Positions 1-11,860 of a DNA stretch of 64,000 bases are shown here, piece after piece. The number at the start of each line of letters is the position of its first letter. The first letter of the stretch is position 1. Source of the DNA: Codonopsis lanceolata (taxonomy: Eukaryota > Streptophyta > Magnoliopsida > Asterales > Campanulaceae); the NCBI GenBank assembly GCA_013146195.2, contig CM028379.1:89509401-89573400 (forward strand), in the 5' to 3' direction. A program made the position numbers and the translations under genes. A model generated the notes under the pieces. The model saw only the letters and a program-made list of their open reading frames with translations, did not search any database and was not told the DNA's origin.

Positions 1-845
1 TTTTGAATACAAAATATTCCTAAAGATTTTTTGTTGCACTTTTGGAAACAAAATATTTTATTATATTTTGGGTTTCTTGGTCCTAAATCTTAGGAGTTGT
101 TTTGGAAACAAAATCTATGCAAAAATCCTTCCTAATGTCGTGCCTTGGAGTCCTTGTCAATTTGGTAAGAGAATCTAGTAAATAAGGAAGTTGATTTTAT
201 TACTAAATATAATCCTCTTCCATATTGGAGTTTGTTTCCTTTTTGATGTCTAGGTCTCCTTTGTGGTATATATATGGGTCTTGGGCAGCGGCTGAAGAGA
301 CACGAATTGAGAGAAAGCAGAAGAGCGGAAAATTCAGAGTTTCAGAAGTTCATAGTTTCAGTTTTGGTGTTGAATTTGAATGCAACTTCGAATGCAGCAT
401 CTAGAGAAGCTACGTCAGAAACTACATTGAAAACTGCTGAAACTGTTTGTCTTCCTAGCTGTTCTAGGAAGCTTATTTTTTCTTCTCACGTTTTCTCTAC
501 CTGTTTTTCTGTGAGTTTTTGCTCTCCAAGACTTGTTGTCTTGTGAGAGTATTTTATTTGGCGATTTCACATTCTTTTTGTAAAACAAATCATATTATTT
601 AGTGAAATCTTTTTTTACCATGAGGCTAGATCTACAAGCATATGCTTGTAGATTGTTTGGTAAACATTTGTGCTTAAATTCCTGCTTTTTATTAAAAGTC
701 TTCCGCTGTTTTAGTTTTTACTGTCCAATGTATCTTCCATTGTAGCTTCTGCACAAGCTACATTGGAAACTGCATTGACAGTTTTGGAATCCTAGCTACT
801 TGTGTTCTTTCAGTTATAAAACTAAATATTATTTTATCATACACA
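1..845 (+). mobile_element. Possible Copia-like LTR fragment
   Basis: The stretch has a TATA-like run (about 268-277) followed by a purine-rich leader and T-rich blocks, and no long reading frame, which resembles the promoter/R/U5 layout of a plant LTR. It contains two hairpins: a perfect 20 bp palindrome at 632-651 and an imperfect stem at about 733-766 (arms containing TGTAGCTT and AAGCTACA). The left end lies outside the window and no partner LTR or target duplication was found. The family assignment is therefore weak. Confidence 0.3.
632..651. repeat. Perfect 20 bp palindrome
   Basis: CTACAAGCATATGCTTGTAG reads the same on both strands. It lies inside the LTR-like fragment and could form a short RNA hairpin or cruciform. 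No function is known. Confidence 0.8.
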
Positions 846-2129
846 AAAAACCAATGATATTGCCATATTGATTAGTAGTTGAATGACAAGATATATAAAT
901 AACAATAACCACATTCTCTAAAAAAAGCATAATAATTCAATTGCTTGAAATGCAACTCTGGTGAATTATGATGTATATTATAAGAGCAGTGCCATGACGG
1001 ACTATATGCACATCGAATCTATCTAGATTTCAACTAATTCTCAAAGGGCTTAAATGGTTCATGTATCATAGTAAGCAAAAATCGACTAATGCATTGTAAA
1101 AACCCTTGCATACCTTAGCCCTTAACATTCATATTTGCAGGACTTAAAACCTGATTGTAGAAGACCTTAAATTTGAACTTTAACAACAAAAATATGTTCG
1201 CTAAAAAAAGCACAAAAATCCAAGCAATTCAAGTGATGATAAACTTGTAACAAAATGGCAATGATGCCTTGCATAAGATCCTCTTCCCTACTCTACTAAA
1301 CACTAAACATAGGCCTCACATAAAATGTAACTAAGAAAAGGAAAAATTTAGGTTGATGAAGTTGGGCAAAAATTGAAAATAAGTACATGAAGACGATGAA
1401 AATGGCCTTGGATAGACGGACAGTGAGAGCCAAGTAGGAAGAGATCTTGAATGTGAAGAAAGCTTCAACTCATTCCTAATGGAAGACCCTGGAAAAACTT
1501 CCTTTGGAACAAACACCACAGAGAAAATCTATGTATGAGGGAGATGGTATGATATTAGTGGGGACAGAGGAAAAAGAAATTAGTTAACAATGTTGACAGA
1601 GGGAGAGGAACACGAAAAGAGAGATTTGGGTGATTGGAGCTCTTACCGTTGCCAGAGGGAGGAATGTGCGTTGTCGTCGGTGCAATCACTGTCAAAGACT
1701 CAAAGTGGAGACCGGAGAAGAAGACTCGCAACCGCCGACTTACCGTTAGGGTTAGGGGTTGAGACTTCAGATGACGGAAAATGGACATGTCTAGATCTAA
1801 ATCTTGATCCGAAACAAATCAGGATATATTATCACAATGACGTCATTTAACCTTGGTTCGGTTGTAAATTCGGTTTTGAAAATTGGTAGATAGATTCGTA
1901 GCCAAAACAATCGGTTCCTAAAAAATAAAAAATATGACAGAACCATTTCCATGGTTTCGTTATTTTTTTTAGGTTTTTTTCGCTCACCCCTAGCCATAGC
2001 TTTTATTGCATGACCTGAGATAGTTCATTCACCCATGGTTTATGTGCTTATATTTTATGAGTGTTGTTGTTTGGAACGATAGAGAAAGCGAGATAGATAA
2101 GGATTGTATTGTCATCGCATCAAGAGAGG
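846..2129. other. Intergenic, no supported gene
   Basis: This is AT-rich sequence with several short open frames on both strands, the longest about 86 codons. None has a recognisable domain or consistent splice signals. A somewhat GC-richer patch at about 1590-1790 could be a gene relic, but I cannot identify it. Confidence 0.5.
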
Positions 2130-2509
2130 AATTGTGTAATACCCCGATTATTTCAATTTTAAAATATTAAGTTATATTGACTAAAAATAAAATTTTTGTT
2201 TTGGACTTATTTGGTAACTAATTAATTTGGGTTTGGGCTAGGCCCATTTTGACTAAGACTTTAATTCTAGTCCTTTATTAGTGTAACTTAATTAATTTGA
2301 GCCCATTTAATATTAGGCTTTTCGGTTAGGATTAAGTAAACCCCAACAAGTGAAGTATAAAAGAAATCTTTAGGGTGAAATAATAATAATAAAAAGTAGG
2401 CGGCAAGTCAAACTGCTAGAGAAGAAAGAGGTTCGGCACACCAAAATCTTCGCCGAGAGCGAAGTCCGGTTTGGAGGTATGATACACATTAGTTTGTTTA
2501 GTGATTATG

Positions 2510-2566
<57 letters not shown>
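2510..2566. repeat. (TA)n microsatellite
   Basis: Uninterrupted TA dinucleotide run inside the solo LTR. The apparent coding frame across it is an artefact of the repeat. Confidence 0.95.
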
Positions 2567-2569
<3 letters not shown>

Positions 2570-2629
2570 GGGGTTGGTGATATATATCTTACTGTACACA
2601 TATTCGGTTTATCACAGTTTGTTTCATTT

Positions 2630-3371
2630 TGATCACGCAAAATGTGTGGTGATCTTGTCTTCTTGTCCACGGTGGCGAGGATGATGTGGCGACTTCTTGT
2701 TCGTCGGTTAACTTTTGCACAATATAAATAATAAACACCGTTAAGGTGTCGGGTTGGCCCGACTATAACCCTCCGGCGTATGAATCGATTTCGGTAGAGT
2801 TTTGGTAATAAATAAGCCGTGATAATTGTTTGATAGGAAGCTGTGATAAGAGAGTTATATTATCGCTGAAATTACTTACCTTGCCCTAAATGTGGGTTCT
2901 CATATTTATACGAAGTTTGTAGCGGCGTGGCGGTTTGTTATTAGGGGAGCATAAGCGGCGTTATTAATGTGTTGATGTGTTGAGGGCTCGGGGAATGATC
3001 GGGATGAGTGCGTGCATTTGTCGGGGAGTTGGTATTGGCGTGCGGTTTTCTCGGGCCTAGGGAAATGGTTTGTCGGGGTGAATGATTGGTGAGGCCGGGA
3101 GTGGTTTACGTGACGAAAACTTTTGTTATTTGTCAAGGTTGAGGATTCTGAGGCGGATTGGTGGCGGGGCCGCCGGGAGCCGTGATCTATCGAGCCGATT
3201 AGGCTGGGCTCGTCACGGTCGAGGGGTCATGATCTGCCGAGGTTGGAGTGATTTATCTTGGGGTGAGTGGTCCTGTCCTAAATGGCGTGTGTGTTATTGC
3301 GGGTGGGACCCTTTTTGTGCCGAGGGTGGGTCCATTTCATGCAGGGGTTAATCCTCGGTTTAATCCTTGTG
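2630..3371 (-). repeat. 3' LTR of the Tat element
   Basis: Collinear with 9944-10698 with many small indels and substitutions, starting TGATCACGC on plus. The sequence at its inner edge differs slightly from the other LTR (CCTTGTG against CCTTTCA). The many differences between the two LTRs suggest an old insertion. Confidence 0.9.
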
Positions 3372-3603
3372 GCCCCTACTTTTTGGCGGCTCGAGGCCGA
3401 GAGGGCAAAAAGTAAAGCTTGAGGGTAGGAGGTCGTCGCGTTTATTTTGAGGCTAATTAAGGTTTTTGGCCGAGGTTCTAGGCTTAAGTCGAGGTTGGAA
3501 GTTTTTATGGGGTGTTCTCGTATACGTGCATCGAGGCGTTACGTCTTTTGGTGGCTTGACTCATTAAATGCGATTTTTTGGCGGCTTTTCGGTTTTCGTG
3601 TTT

Positions 3604-3996
3604 TGGCGAGATAATGCGATCTCGTTTTGGCGAGGCAATGCGGCCTCGTTTTTAGCGAGATAGTGCGATCTCGTTTTGGCGAGACAATGCGGTCTCGTTT
3701 TTAGCGAGATAATGCGATCTCGTTTTGGCGAGGCAATGCGGCCTCGTTTTTTTTTTTGGCGAGATAGTGCGATCTCGTTTTGGCGAGGCAATGCGGCCTC
3801 GTTTTTGAGACAATGCGATCTCTTTTGGCGAGGCAATGCGACCTCGTTTTGGCGAGGCAATGCGGCCTCGTTTTTGGCGAGATAATGCGATCTCGAATTG
3901 GCGAGGCAATGCGGCCTCGTTTTTGGCGAGATAGTGCGATCTCGAATTGGCGAGGCAATGCGGCCTCGTTTTTTGGCGAGATAGTGCGATCTCGAA
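3604..3996 (-). repeat. Tandem hairpin array (16 units) downstream of pol
   Basis: Sixteen units of about 24 bp, each an 18 bp inverted repeat with 6 bp arms and a loop AATGCG or AGTGCG, separated by T-rich TTTTGG spacers. Three stem versions occur: CGAGGC/GCCTCG, CGAGAT/ATCTCG and CGAGAC/GTCTCG. Fourteen of 16 units are fully paired; the units near 3808 and 3829 each have one mismatch. GC- and AT-type units mostly alternate, giving a roughly 48 bp higher-order repeat. Its position between integrase and the 3' LTR matches the hypervariable tandem-repeat region known in Tat/Ogre elements. Confidence 0.9.
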
Positions 3997-4054
3997 TACA
4001 TGGTTTGAACAAGTTTTTTCGCTTGAAAATTTCCCTTTCATATATATAAGAAGA

Positions 4055-4840
4055 TTACAGATCACTGATAATATTTTTTTCAAGTGATGCGAATGCCAAG
4101 GTTTTCGGAGGAGTTCGATGCGGTTTCGCGAGCTTTGTAGGTTCTGCTTTCGAATCTTTGTCGATGATTTTATACGGTCCTTCCCAATTGGGAGAAAGCT
4201 TGTTTCTTCCCGGCTTGTTGTCACCTCGACTTTTCTTAGCACCATATCGCCGGCCAGAGAACGTGCGAGATTCACCCTTTGTCATGATGGGCCTTGGCGA
4301 GCTTTTTGTAGTTGATTGCCTTCATCAGGGTTTCGAGCCTTCTTTCTTCAAGGTAGTCAAGGTCGAGTCCTTGATTACGTGTACGTGTTCGCCTCTTCAT
4401 TGAAATGGATGACTCTTGCGGTGGGGAGAGCCATTTCGGCCAGGGGCCATGGCCTCGGTTCCATATGTCAAGAGAAAGGCGTTTCCTCGGTTGAACCTCG
4501 GCGAGGCGTTCGGATTGCCCATAAGGCGGGAGGCGGCGGAGCTCCTCGAGCCAAGCACCTTTTTGTCATCTAACCTTCTTTTCAAGGCATGAAGTATTTG
4601 CTTGTTTTCCGGCCTCCGCTTGGGGTTCCTTGAGGGTGTGCTAAGAGGACTTCGATGTCAATTCCTCTTTCCTCGCGGTGGGCGTGAATTCGGCGTGGTG
4701 CGATACAATGGCTCTCGGCAATCCGTATCTGCGAGAGGACATTGTCTCGAATGAAGTCGATGGCCCTTTGTTCGGTGATGCTTGCTAAGGGTTTGGCCTC
4801 GATCCATTTAGTGAAGTAGTCCACCGCCACTATCACAAAT
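4055..4840 (-). pseudogene. Tat integrase remnant
   Basis: Minus-strand fragments in several frames. At 4582-4836 the core motif VAVDYFTKWIEAKPLASIT is present, which normally holds the first catalytic Asp of the DDE integrase. At 4397-4585 a segment reads NAFLLTYGTEAMAP, the usual end of the core. At 4055-4285 the C-terminal segment reads NKLSPNWEGPYKI. The order is correct for gypsy pol, but each piece is in a different frame and separated by stops, so no functional integrase can be made. The last piece ends shortly before the hairpin array. Confidence 0.8.
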
Positions 4841-5223
4841 TTGTTCTTTCCTTTGGCGAGGGGAATGGTCGATTAGGTCCAGTCCCACATTTCGAAAGCC
4901 ATCTTTGCGATTACGGTGTTTGAGGTGCGAAGGTAATCTTGGGATATTAGCGAACCTTTGACACTTGTCGCATTTTTACGGCGTATGCCTCGGCATCCTT
5001 TCTCAGCGTCGGCCAATAGTATCAGTGAAAAATGACCACTATCGGCCAAAGTTCGAGCCCTGGATGGCTACCACACACCCTCCATGTACCTCGGCAAGTA
5101 ATCCTTGTGTGGTTTTACGGTCGAACACACCTTAAGAGAGGCTTCGTGAAGGATCGCTGTATAGTACATCCCAATTAAAGCGTATCGGCCGACCTTCTTG
5201 CCATTGCCCATCCTTGCTCTCCG
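4841..5223 (-). pseudogene. Tat pol, decayed stretch between RNase H and integrase
   Basis: It lies between recognisable RNase H and integrase pieces and should hold the integrase zinc-binding domain. I see only short frames and no clean HHCC motif. Confidence 0.5.
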
Positions 5224-6068
5224 TCATTTGGGTAGTATCCACGGCGATGTACTTTTTGATGTCATCGATCCAACACTCGAATCGCTTTGTTCTAGCATCA
5301 ATACTTTCTCTTTATCAATGGGCGGGGTATCGAGTTTCGATCCATGTTTACGGGGGAGCTCGCCGAGTTCACTTGTGGCCATTTTGAGAGGTAGTACGCC
5401 TCGTGTTTTCCTCCCTTCTATTTGTTCCAACTCCCGGTATTCAAATTGGGCGAGGACACTTACGGCTAGTGCTCGGTATTTGTCGAGGTTGGATGGTTTA
5501 CCCCATATTCCCAGAAATCGCTTCTGACAGCAGTGGGAGTCGGCGAAGATCAAGATTTGAGTAGCCTATCTCGGCGGCAGGTTCAGCAGGCTATCGAGGC
5601 TTCGTACTCGGCGGCGTTGTTCGGCCATTGGGAAGTCGGTTTCAAGGCCTTCTTGATTTCCGTTCCATCGGTGTAATGAGGAGAATGCCGCTCGTTTCCA
5701 TTTTTCTTTGGACGATCCATCTACGAACAATGTCAGTGAGGTGGTCGCGTTTTGCGAGGACACTCTTGCACAGGCACTTGCTCGCTTGTGGAAGGTCCTT
5801 GATGCAGCGCTTTCTCGCTTTGAGGTGAAGGAGGCTTCGGCAATGAAATCGGCCAAGATTTGAGCTCGATGGTTTTTCTTGGAAGGTAAACAATTGCATA
5901 CTCAGTCAACTCAATGGCCCACTTCATCATTCTTCCGGCAACATCGGGCACATGTAGTATTCTTCGCGAGAGGTAAGTCGGTATAAACCCGATTTCGTGG
6001 GCTTTGAAATACGACTTCGGTTTTCTCGCCGTTATCATTAGCGCGAGAATCACCTTCTCGATGTGCAT
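5224..6068 (-). pseudogene. Tat RNase H and second RNase H-like segment
   Basis: At 5733-6068 the minus strand encodes a gypsy RT/RNase H connection (HIEKVILALMITARK, then ILHVPDVAGRMMKWAIELTE). At 5566-5856 a frame contains LFVDGSSKEKWKRAA, which resembles the start of an additional RNase H domain beginning with a catalytic Asp. At 5224-5553 a tail (LDKYRALAVSVLAQFEYRE) continues it. Two RNase H-like domains in tandem are typical of Tat elements. Frameshifts separate all three pieces. Confidence 0.75.
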
Positions 6069-6222
6069 GTACCTCGTTTCAACTTCGGTGCATGTGATAC
6101 ATAGTAGATGGGTTTTACGAAGTCCTCCTTCCTCTCAGACACCAATGCTATGGGCGTATGTCAGTTACCGAGAGATAGACAAAGAGTCTTTCTCTGGTGT
6201 GGGGCGGCTTAGCAAGGGTAGG

Positions 6223-7256
6223 CTAGAGGTATTTTTGAGCTCGGCAAGCGAGGTCGCATTCTTTGTCCCATGTGAATTTTCTCGCTCCTCTTGGGATTTT
6301 GAAGAAGGGAGGCTTTTTCGGTGATTTTGAGATGAACCTTCCCAAGGCTACTATTCTTCCATTCAGCTGTTGAACTTGCTTGATGCATATTGGGACCTTC
6401 ATCTCGGCGAGTGCTTTTATTTTCTCGGGATTTGCCTCGATGCGCTCATTCACCATGTACCCCAAAACTTTCCCAGCCGTTACGCGAAGGCACATTTAGC
6501 GGGATTGAGCTTCATTTTGTTCTTTTTCGAGGTTTGCGAAGGTTTCTACGAGGTCGTCTATGTGGCTTGTTTCCTTCGTTTTAATCACCATATCATCTAT
6601 GTAGGCCTCCACATTCCTCCCAGTGATTGCCGAAGACTTTGTTCACCATTGGTAGGTGGCCCCGCGTTTTTAGGCGAGCGGCATCATATTGTATGCTTGA
6701 GCGCTGCCGCTCGGAAGGCTGTATTCCCTTGGTCCTCTTTCCACATCCTGATCTGGTGGTACCCTGAGTAGGCGTCCACGAAGCTTAAAATTTTGTATCC
6801 CGAGATAGAATCGACCAGTTGATCTATCCTCGGTAGTGGGTACCAGTCCTTCGGGCACGCTTCATTCAGGTTGGTGAAGTCCACGCACATCCTCCATTTT
6901 CCGTTATTTTTCTTGACCATCACAACATTTGCAATCCACGTAGGGTAGTGGATTTCTCTTATGATCTCGGCCCGAAGAAGTTTGGCTATTTCCTCCTTGA
7001 TTGCCTCTTGCTTTTCCGGGGAGAAATATCTTGGCTTCTGCTGAATAGGTACAAATGCTGGATTGATGCTTAATCGGTGTACTGCTACATCCTCGGCAAT
7101 GCCTTCCATATCCTCGGCTTGCCATGCAAAGACATCAGTGTTCTCTCGAGAACTTCGATTATGGCTCTCCTTTAAATCGCCCGCAATTTCCATTCCCACC
7201 TTTATTTTCTGGTCGGGGTAGTTGAAGTTTATGATAACCTCTTCTACATCTTCCAT
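6223..7256 (-). pseudogene. Tat reverse transcriptase remnant
   Basis: The upstream piece (6684-7256, about 190 codons) contains the RT entry region, KKNNGKWRMCVDFTNLNEAC, and the LSFVDAYSGYHQI motif with its catalytic Asp. Downstream, a YIDD box (AYIDDMVIKTK) can be read on minus at about 6580-6610 but in another frame. The piece at 6223-6495 carries the thumb (LGYMVNERIEANPEKIKAL). The catalytic motifs survive but at least two frameshifts break the frame. It is a textbook gypsy RT by motif order. Confidence 0.9.
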
Positions 7257-8225
7257 AGGCTGTATGATTGGATGATCTCGAACATCGAGGCTTTCGATTT
7301 CAGTTTTCTCGGTCTCGGCACTCGACGTTCCTTCTTCGGGCAGCGGGCCAACTTCCTAGCTTGCTTTGGTTGCTATGGGGTGGAGCTTTCCCCGTCGAGC
7401 CCTCTGGCTCGTTTGGCGGCCTGTTCATCTTCTCTTCCCTCGGCCTCCTCTGGCCTTTTCAATCTTTTCTCCGCCTCTTTTTTTCTCGCTAATCAGGTAC
7501 TCTAAAGTAGTACGAGCATCATTCTTAAGGACCCTACTCGAGCGAGGTCATGTACTTGACTCGTGATGGGCCATTGATGCCACCATTCGAAATTTGGCAC
7601 GGAAGGTGCGCCGAGGATGGCGTTATACGGAGAGGGAGATCAGGGCGAGGAAAGTGACTTCCTCGCTTACGGTGGTATCCCCCTCGCCCGGTGACTATGA
7701 GTGCCACTGTTCCTTTGGCGTGACCTTGTGGCTTTGTGAAGCCCTCGGTTGGACTCGGCTCGGAGTGAGATGGGTATCGCCGAGCCCTAGTGCCGAAAGC
7801 ACTTATAGTACATCACGTCTCTTCCCCGTGTCTATCAAGACCCGTTTAACTATTTGTGAATGCCAATTTGCGGGGTTAACGGGTTTTGGCGAGCATAATC
7901 ATTGACCGCCGGCTCGGTATCCACGAATACCATTTAGGTGCTCAACCATCCCATCCATAATGTTTTCCGCCCGAGTTGTTCGAGGCGGTTGATGGCATTC
8001 TTCAAGCTGCGTGATACTCTGGAGTTTCTTCAGGATGGTATTTACCAGCGGTTTATTTGTTGTCGCCCCGAGCCCTCGGTCCGGCGCGAATGTGAACCTC
8101 TCGCCACAAACCTCCGATCTCCCTCATTTATCACCCTCAGTATCGCTCTTTTGATTTGTATGCGATCCTCAAGTAATATGGCCAATCTCGTTATGGAAGC
8201 TGCATCTTTTTCGTTGATTTCGCCT
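7257..8225 (-). pseudogene. Tat gag-pol linker/protease region, decayed
   Basis: Lies between the gag fragments and RT, where the aspartic protease belongs. Short minus-strand frames are present but I could not find a clear DTG/DSG protease motif. It is annotated by position only. Confidence 0.45.
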
Positions 8226-9890
8226 CTACGGTGACCTGGGGAGTGGTGGGCGTATCTTGTTCTCTCTCGGGAGGGCGTCCATTATGTGTTCCCTAGATTC
8301 ATTGAGGGGGTGAAGTCTTCCGGCTCGAATTCTCGTCTTGGCCCCGATCTCGCCCGGTGAATGCGCCTCTTTCTCCTCCCTTCTTTTCGCCGAGTTGGCG
8401 TCCTCTGTGAGCTTTCCCTGCTCTTTTCCCTTATTTGCGGCGTCGTCGGAAGGGGCGTGACCACTTGTGAGTTTGTTGTGGTGGGGGGTTGCTCGCCGTC
8501 CAGGGGCCACCACTTTGGTATCAAGAACATCGCCGATTGTGTCCTTTGGTCGCATGAGGAGCTGTTCGGCAATTCCCTCGCACGCTCAGAAACACATCCT
8601 CACGATGTGTCGGGAATATCTGGGATTTGGTCGGGACTTCTTTGAAGCGTGCCATATGCGCCCGATGCAGTTTCTCCAACCTCTTGTTTCACGCTACAGT
8701 GCATCTCGCTTTTGGGAGAGCACCGGCGAACTTTTTCAAAAATGCCCCTTAAAGTCATCCCAACGGGTGATAGAGTCGGGTGCTAACCCGTTGTACCCTT
8801 GTTGAGCACAGCTTCTTGAGGGTCCCGAACACTAAGCACCATATGTCGTCGATGCAGTTACGATGATCATTTTCAACTCGAACCCTGACACGTGGTCGAG
8901 GCGTTGTGTTACCAGTGTAGTCCTCAAAGTGTGGAATCTTTACTTTCGAAGGAACTTCCACCTCTCTTATCTGCTTAATAAATGGCCCCCCAATTTTCTT
9001 GAGGGCCGAGTTAACCCCAGAGCTCTGCCGAGCTTCCAATTTTTCCATCCATGCCCTAATCTCGGCATCTGTCATCGGCCTGTCGCCCTGTGCCGAGCCA
9101 AAGGCTTGAGTGGGGATGCAGTTAGCCCCTTTTTACTTTGTGGTACCTCGGGCTCTTCCTCGATCATGTTTCTATGGGGGATCCCAAAGCGAGCCTCCTT
9201 TGCTAGTTGGCGAGAGGGATGTCGAGACCGGAGGGGGCTTTGTTGGTCGAGGACTGCTGAGCATACGGCCGAGACTCTCCTTCCTCGCTTTCGGCTCGAC
9301 AGTTATCCGTACCGGGGGGGAATCTAAGGCGAGAATGAACGCTCGTCCTAGACCCCTCGCCGGCAACCCTCTTCCCAAGTCTTGATTTGACATTGGTGGT
9401 AAACTTTGCCTTTTTGGCTTTTGTAGTTTCCACCCTCTGCCAAACCGAGTTGGATCGCGCCGGGGTGCTTTGTACGTTGATTATGGGCTCGGGTTCCGGG
9501 GCCCGGGCTTTTTGTCTTAGCTCGTGCATCTTAGTCTCGGCTTCCTGTATTTTCGTGCACAAGGTCTTTTGGTGCTCCCAATACGCATACTCCTGTTCGG
9601 CCTCTTCTTGAGCCGTTGGTCTATTTGTTTTACCACGCGGTTCATCCTCGTTGGCCCTGGAAGACTCGACCTCTCAGGGGTCGGCGTCAGTGTCTTTATT
9701 TTTGTTCGAGAGCCGTTTGTGCAGAGCGATCCTTCTTTGGTCCCTGGCCGACACCTCGGGTAGCGAGGCGCCGGAGTTCTCCCCTGCGTCCCTCATTGTG
9801 CTGTGCTCGGCATGCTCCTTTTCTGGGTGGGTGGATGCAGCGGGGGTTACGTTCTTTGAGGCTTGCTTTTTGGATTTTACCATCCTTTCT
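8226..9890 (-). pseudogene. Tat gag remnant
   Basis: A minus-strand frame at 8755-9075 contains GGPFIKQIREVEVPSKVKIP followed by HFEDYTGNTTP, resembling the gypsy gag motif with a short acidic 'YxG..DP' segment. Charged low-complexity frames flank it at 8226-8555, 9203-9562 and 9674-9883. The position right after the 5' LTR and primer-binding site supports gag. The frame is broken several times. Confidence 0.65.
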
Positions 9891-9922
9891 CGTCTGTGGA
9901 CGCTGTCTCTGAGAAAAGTCGT

Positions 9923-9941
9923 TTCCCGGCAATGGAACCAA
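9923..9941 (-). promoter_or_regulatory. Primer-binding-like site of the Tat element
   Basis: Read on minus just inside the 5' LTR after a GT spacer: TTGGTTCCATTGCCGGGAA. It resembles the complement of a plant tRNA-Asp 3' end with a few mismatches. Almost the same sequence abuts the LTR at 23623, which supports its role. Confidence 0.6.
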
Positions 9942-9943
9942 AC

Positions 9944-10698
9944 TGATCACGCAAAATGTGTGGTGATCTTGTCTTCTTGTCCACGGGTGAGCGAGGATGA
10001 TGTGGCAGCTTCTTGTTCGTCCAGCGGTTAACCTGCACAATATAAATAATAAACACCGTTAAGGTGTCGGGTTGGCCCGACTATAACCCTCCGGCGTATG
10101 AATCAGATTTCCGGTAGAGTTTTGGTAATAAATAAGCCGTGATAATTGTTTGATAGGAAGCTGTGATAAGAGAGTTATATTATCGCTGAAATTACTTACC
10201 TTGCCCTAAATGTGGGTTCTCATATTTATACCTGAAGTTTGTAGCGACGTGGCAGTTTGTTATTGGGGAGCATAAAGCGGCCGTTATTAAATGCGTTGAG
10301 GGCTCAGTCAGGAATGAGTGAACTGTGCATTTGTCAGTGAGTTGGTATTGGCGTGCAGCGGTTTTCTTGGGCCTAGGGAAATGGTTTGTCGGGGTGAATG
10401 ATTGGTCTGAGGCCGAAGCCGAGTGGTTTCTGTGACGAAAGCTTTTGTTATTTGTCGAGGTTGAGGATTTACGAAGACTGATTTGGTGGCGGGGCCGAGG
10501 GAGCCCGTGATCTGTCAGGCCAGTCGTGGCTGGGCTCGTCACAGTGCCGAGGGTCATGATGCCGAGGTTGGAGTGATTTATCTTGGGGGTGAGTGGTCCT
10601 ATCCTCGTAACGTGTGGTATTGCAGGTGGGACCCTCTTTGTGCCGAGGGTCGGGTCCATTTCATGCCGAGGGTTAATCCCTCGGTTTTAATCCTTTCA
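9944..10698 (-). repeat. 5' LTR of the Tat element
   Basis: Starts TGATCACGC and ends TTTCA on plus, with duplication CATTT beyond. On minus, a TATA-like TATAAATATGAGAACCC (about 10215-10231) marks the promoter, followed by an R/U5-like region. Confidence 0.9.
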
Positions 10699-10783
10699 CA
10701 TTTAATTAGGAATGGCAGTGAGCGCAGACATGATGGTTGATTTGTATCGTTAGATCACTAAATACATATATAGGTATATATGT

Positions 10784-11160
10784 TTTTTTTTTTTTTTTTT
10801 TTGATTTTTACAATTGTGTGTATAGGTGTGTGTGTGTGTGTGTGTGTGTCAGGAAGGTGTGAAGTGTGTGTGAGAGAGGGAAATATTGCTCATCAATTAT
10901 TTACGAAGAAAGGAAAAGCATAAATAAAATTGTTTGATTTGAAATAGTAGATGAATAGTATAGGTGTGTGTGTGTGTGTCAGGAAGGTGTGAAGTGTGTG
11001 TGAGAGGGGAATTATATTTATCAATTTGACCACTATATATATATATATAAGTATAGATATAAAGATGTATATTGGTATTGCCAATTCAATTAGAATCTGT
11101 TTGGTGTGTGTGTGTCGTGCGTGTTTGTGTGTGTGTGTTAATCTGTGTGTTTGAGTGGTA
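10784..11160. repeat. Simple repeats: poly-T, (TG)n and (TA)n
   Basis: A poly-T run at 10786-10802, (TG)n at about 10828-10848, a near copy of the same TG block with the tail CAGGAAGGTGTGAAGTGTG at about 10963-11003, (TA)n at 11033-11048 and further TG runs to 11150. The doubled TG-plus-tail block is a short local duplication inside the solo LTR. Confidence 0.85.
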
Positions 11161-11860
11161 ATTGAATAATCATAATAATAAATAAAATAAAATAATAATA
11201 ATAACAACCAATTATTTAATAGAGTATAATTATAATTATTGTTATTTAAATTAATAAGTTTTGGTTAGTACATTTTTAGTTAGTAATTATGATATTTTTC
11301 TTTGAACTTAGATTTGGACAAAGAAAGTTAGGTCGATCACACTTGTTATGGATCCTTTTTGCTAAGCACTTCGAGGTAAGAGATTACGTTCCTTTTAGGT
11401 TATTTGAAAAAATATAAAAATACTTTTAATGTTAGGCTTCCGCAAATTCTTGAAATTATTCGTTCCTTCATTTGCCATGCCCGACCTCATGTCGGTAGTT
11501 GCTTTGACTCCGTCGTTAGCGTTATTGAATATCTTCGTTGTATCCTCATTTTCGCAGATTTCATGTCTACTATGATTTTCATGAAATACCTTTGTTATTG
11601 AAAAATTTCTTTGTATTTGTAAACTTTGTCAGTATACTCTTTGATATTGAAAATGACGAATTTGGATATTATTTATGTAAACTTTTGATACTCTTTGATA
11701 GTACATTAATTTGGATATTATTTATGCATCTATTTATGTTTTGAAATTATTTATGATCACTAAGTATGAACAACCCATCACGGGGATTTTTCGTGACAAC
11801 ATTTGAAATGATTGAAATTGCACCACTTGGCATGTGAGTGTGGTTATCCGGATATACCTT

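Larger units (their letters stand above)
2630..10698 (-). mobile_element. Ty3/gypsy retrotransposon, Tat-type, structurally complete but decayed
   Basis: Two similar LTRs (2630-about 3371 and 9944-10698) bracket a minus-strand gag-pol remnant. Perfect target duplications CATTT lie at 2625-2629 and 10699-10703. A primer-binding-like site abuts the right LTR. Domain order on the minus strand is gag, then RT, RNase H, an additional RNase H-like segment, and integrase. The RT motif block (VDFTNLNEACPKDWYPLP) and the doubled RNase H region fit the Tat lineage. Many frameshifts and stops break the reading frame, so it cannot encode its own proteins. Between integrase and the 3' LTR lies a tandem hairpin array. 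The element is inserted in the solo LTR at 2135-12529 and is therefore younger than it. Confidence 0.9.

Noticed and set aside
1590..1850. 86-codon frame in the left intergenic region
   Set aside because: No domain, no splice context, and overlapped by equally open minus frames.
2416..2670. 84-codon minus frame with a poly Ile/Tyr tract
   Set aside because: Produced by the TA microsatellite; likewise the frame at 17940-18176.
3604..3996. CRISPR-like regular array
   Set aside because: Units of about 24 bp have no unique spacers, the DNA is a plant retrotransposon and no cas genes exist. It is a tandem hairpin repeat.
3564..4275. Long overlapping open frames on both strands rich in repeats
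   Set aside because: They arise because the 24 bp repeat lacks stops in several frames. They have no domain and sit in the Tat non-coding region.
10893..11207. 104-codon minus frame rich in His and Thr
   Set aside because: Translation of (TG)n repeats inside the solo LTR.
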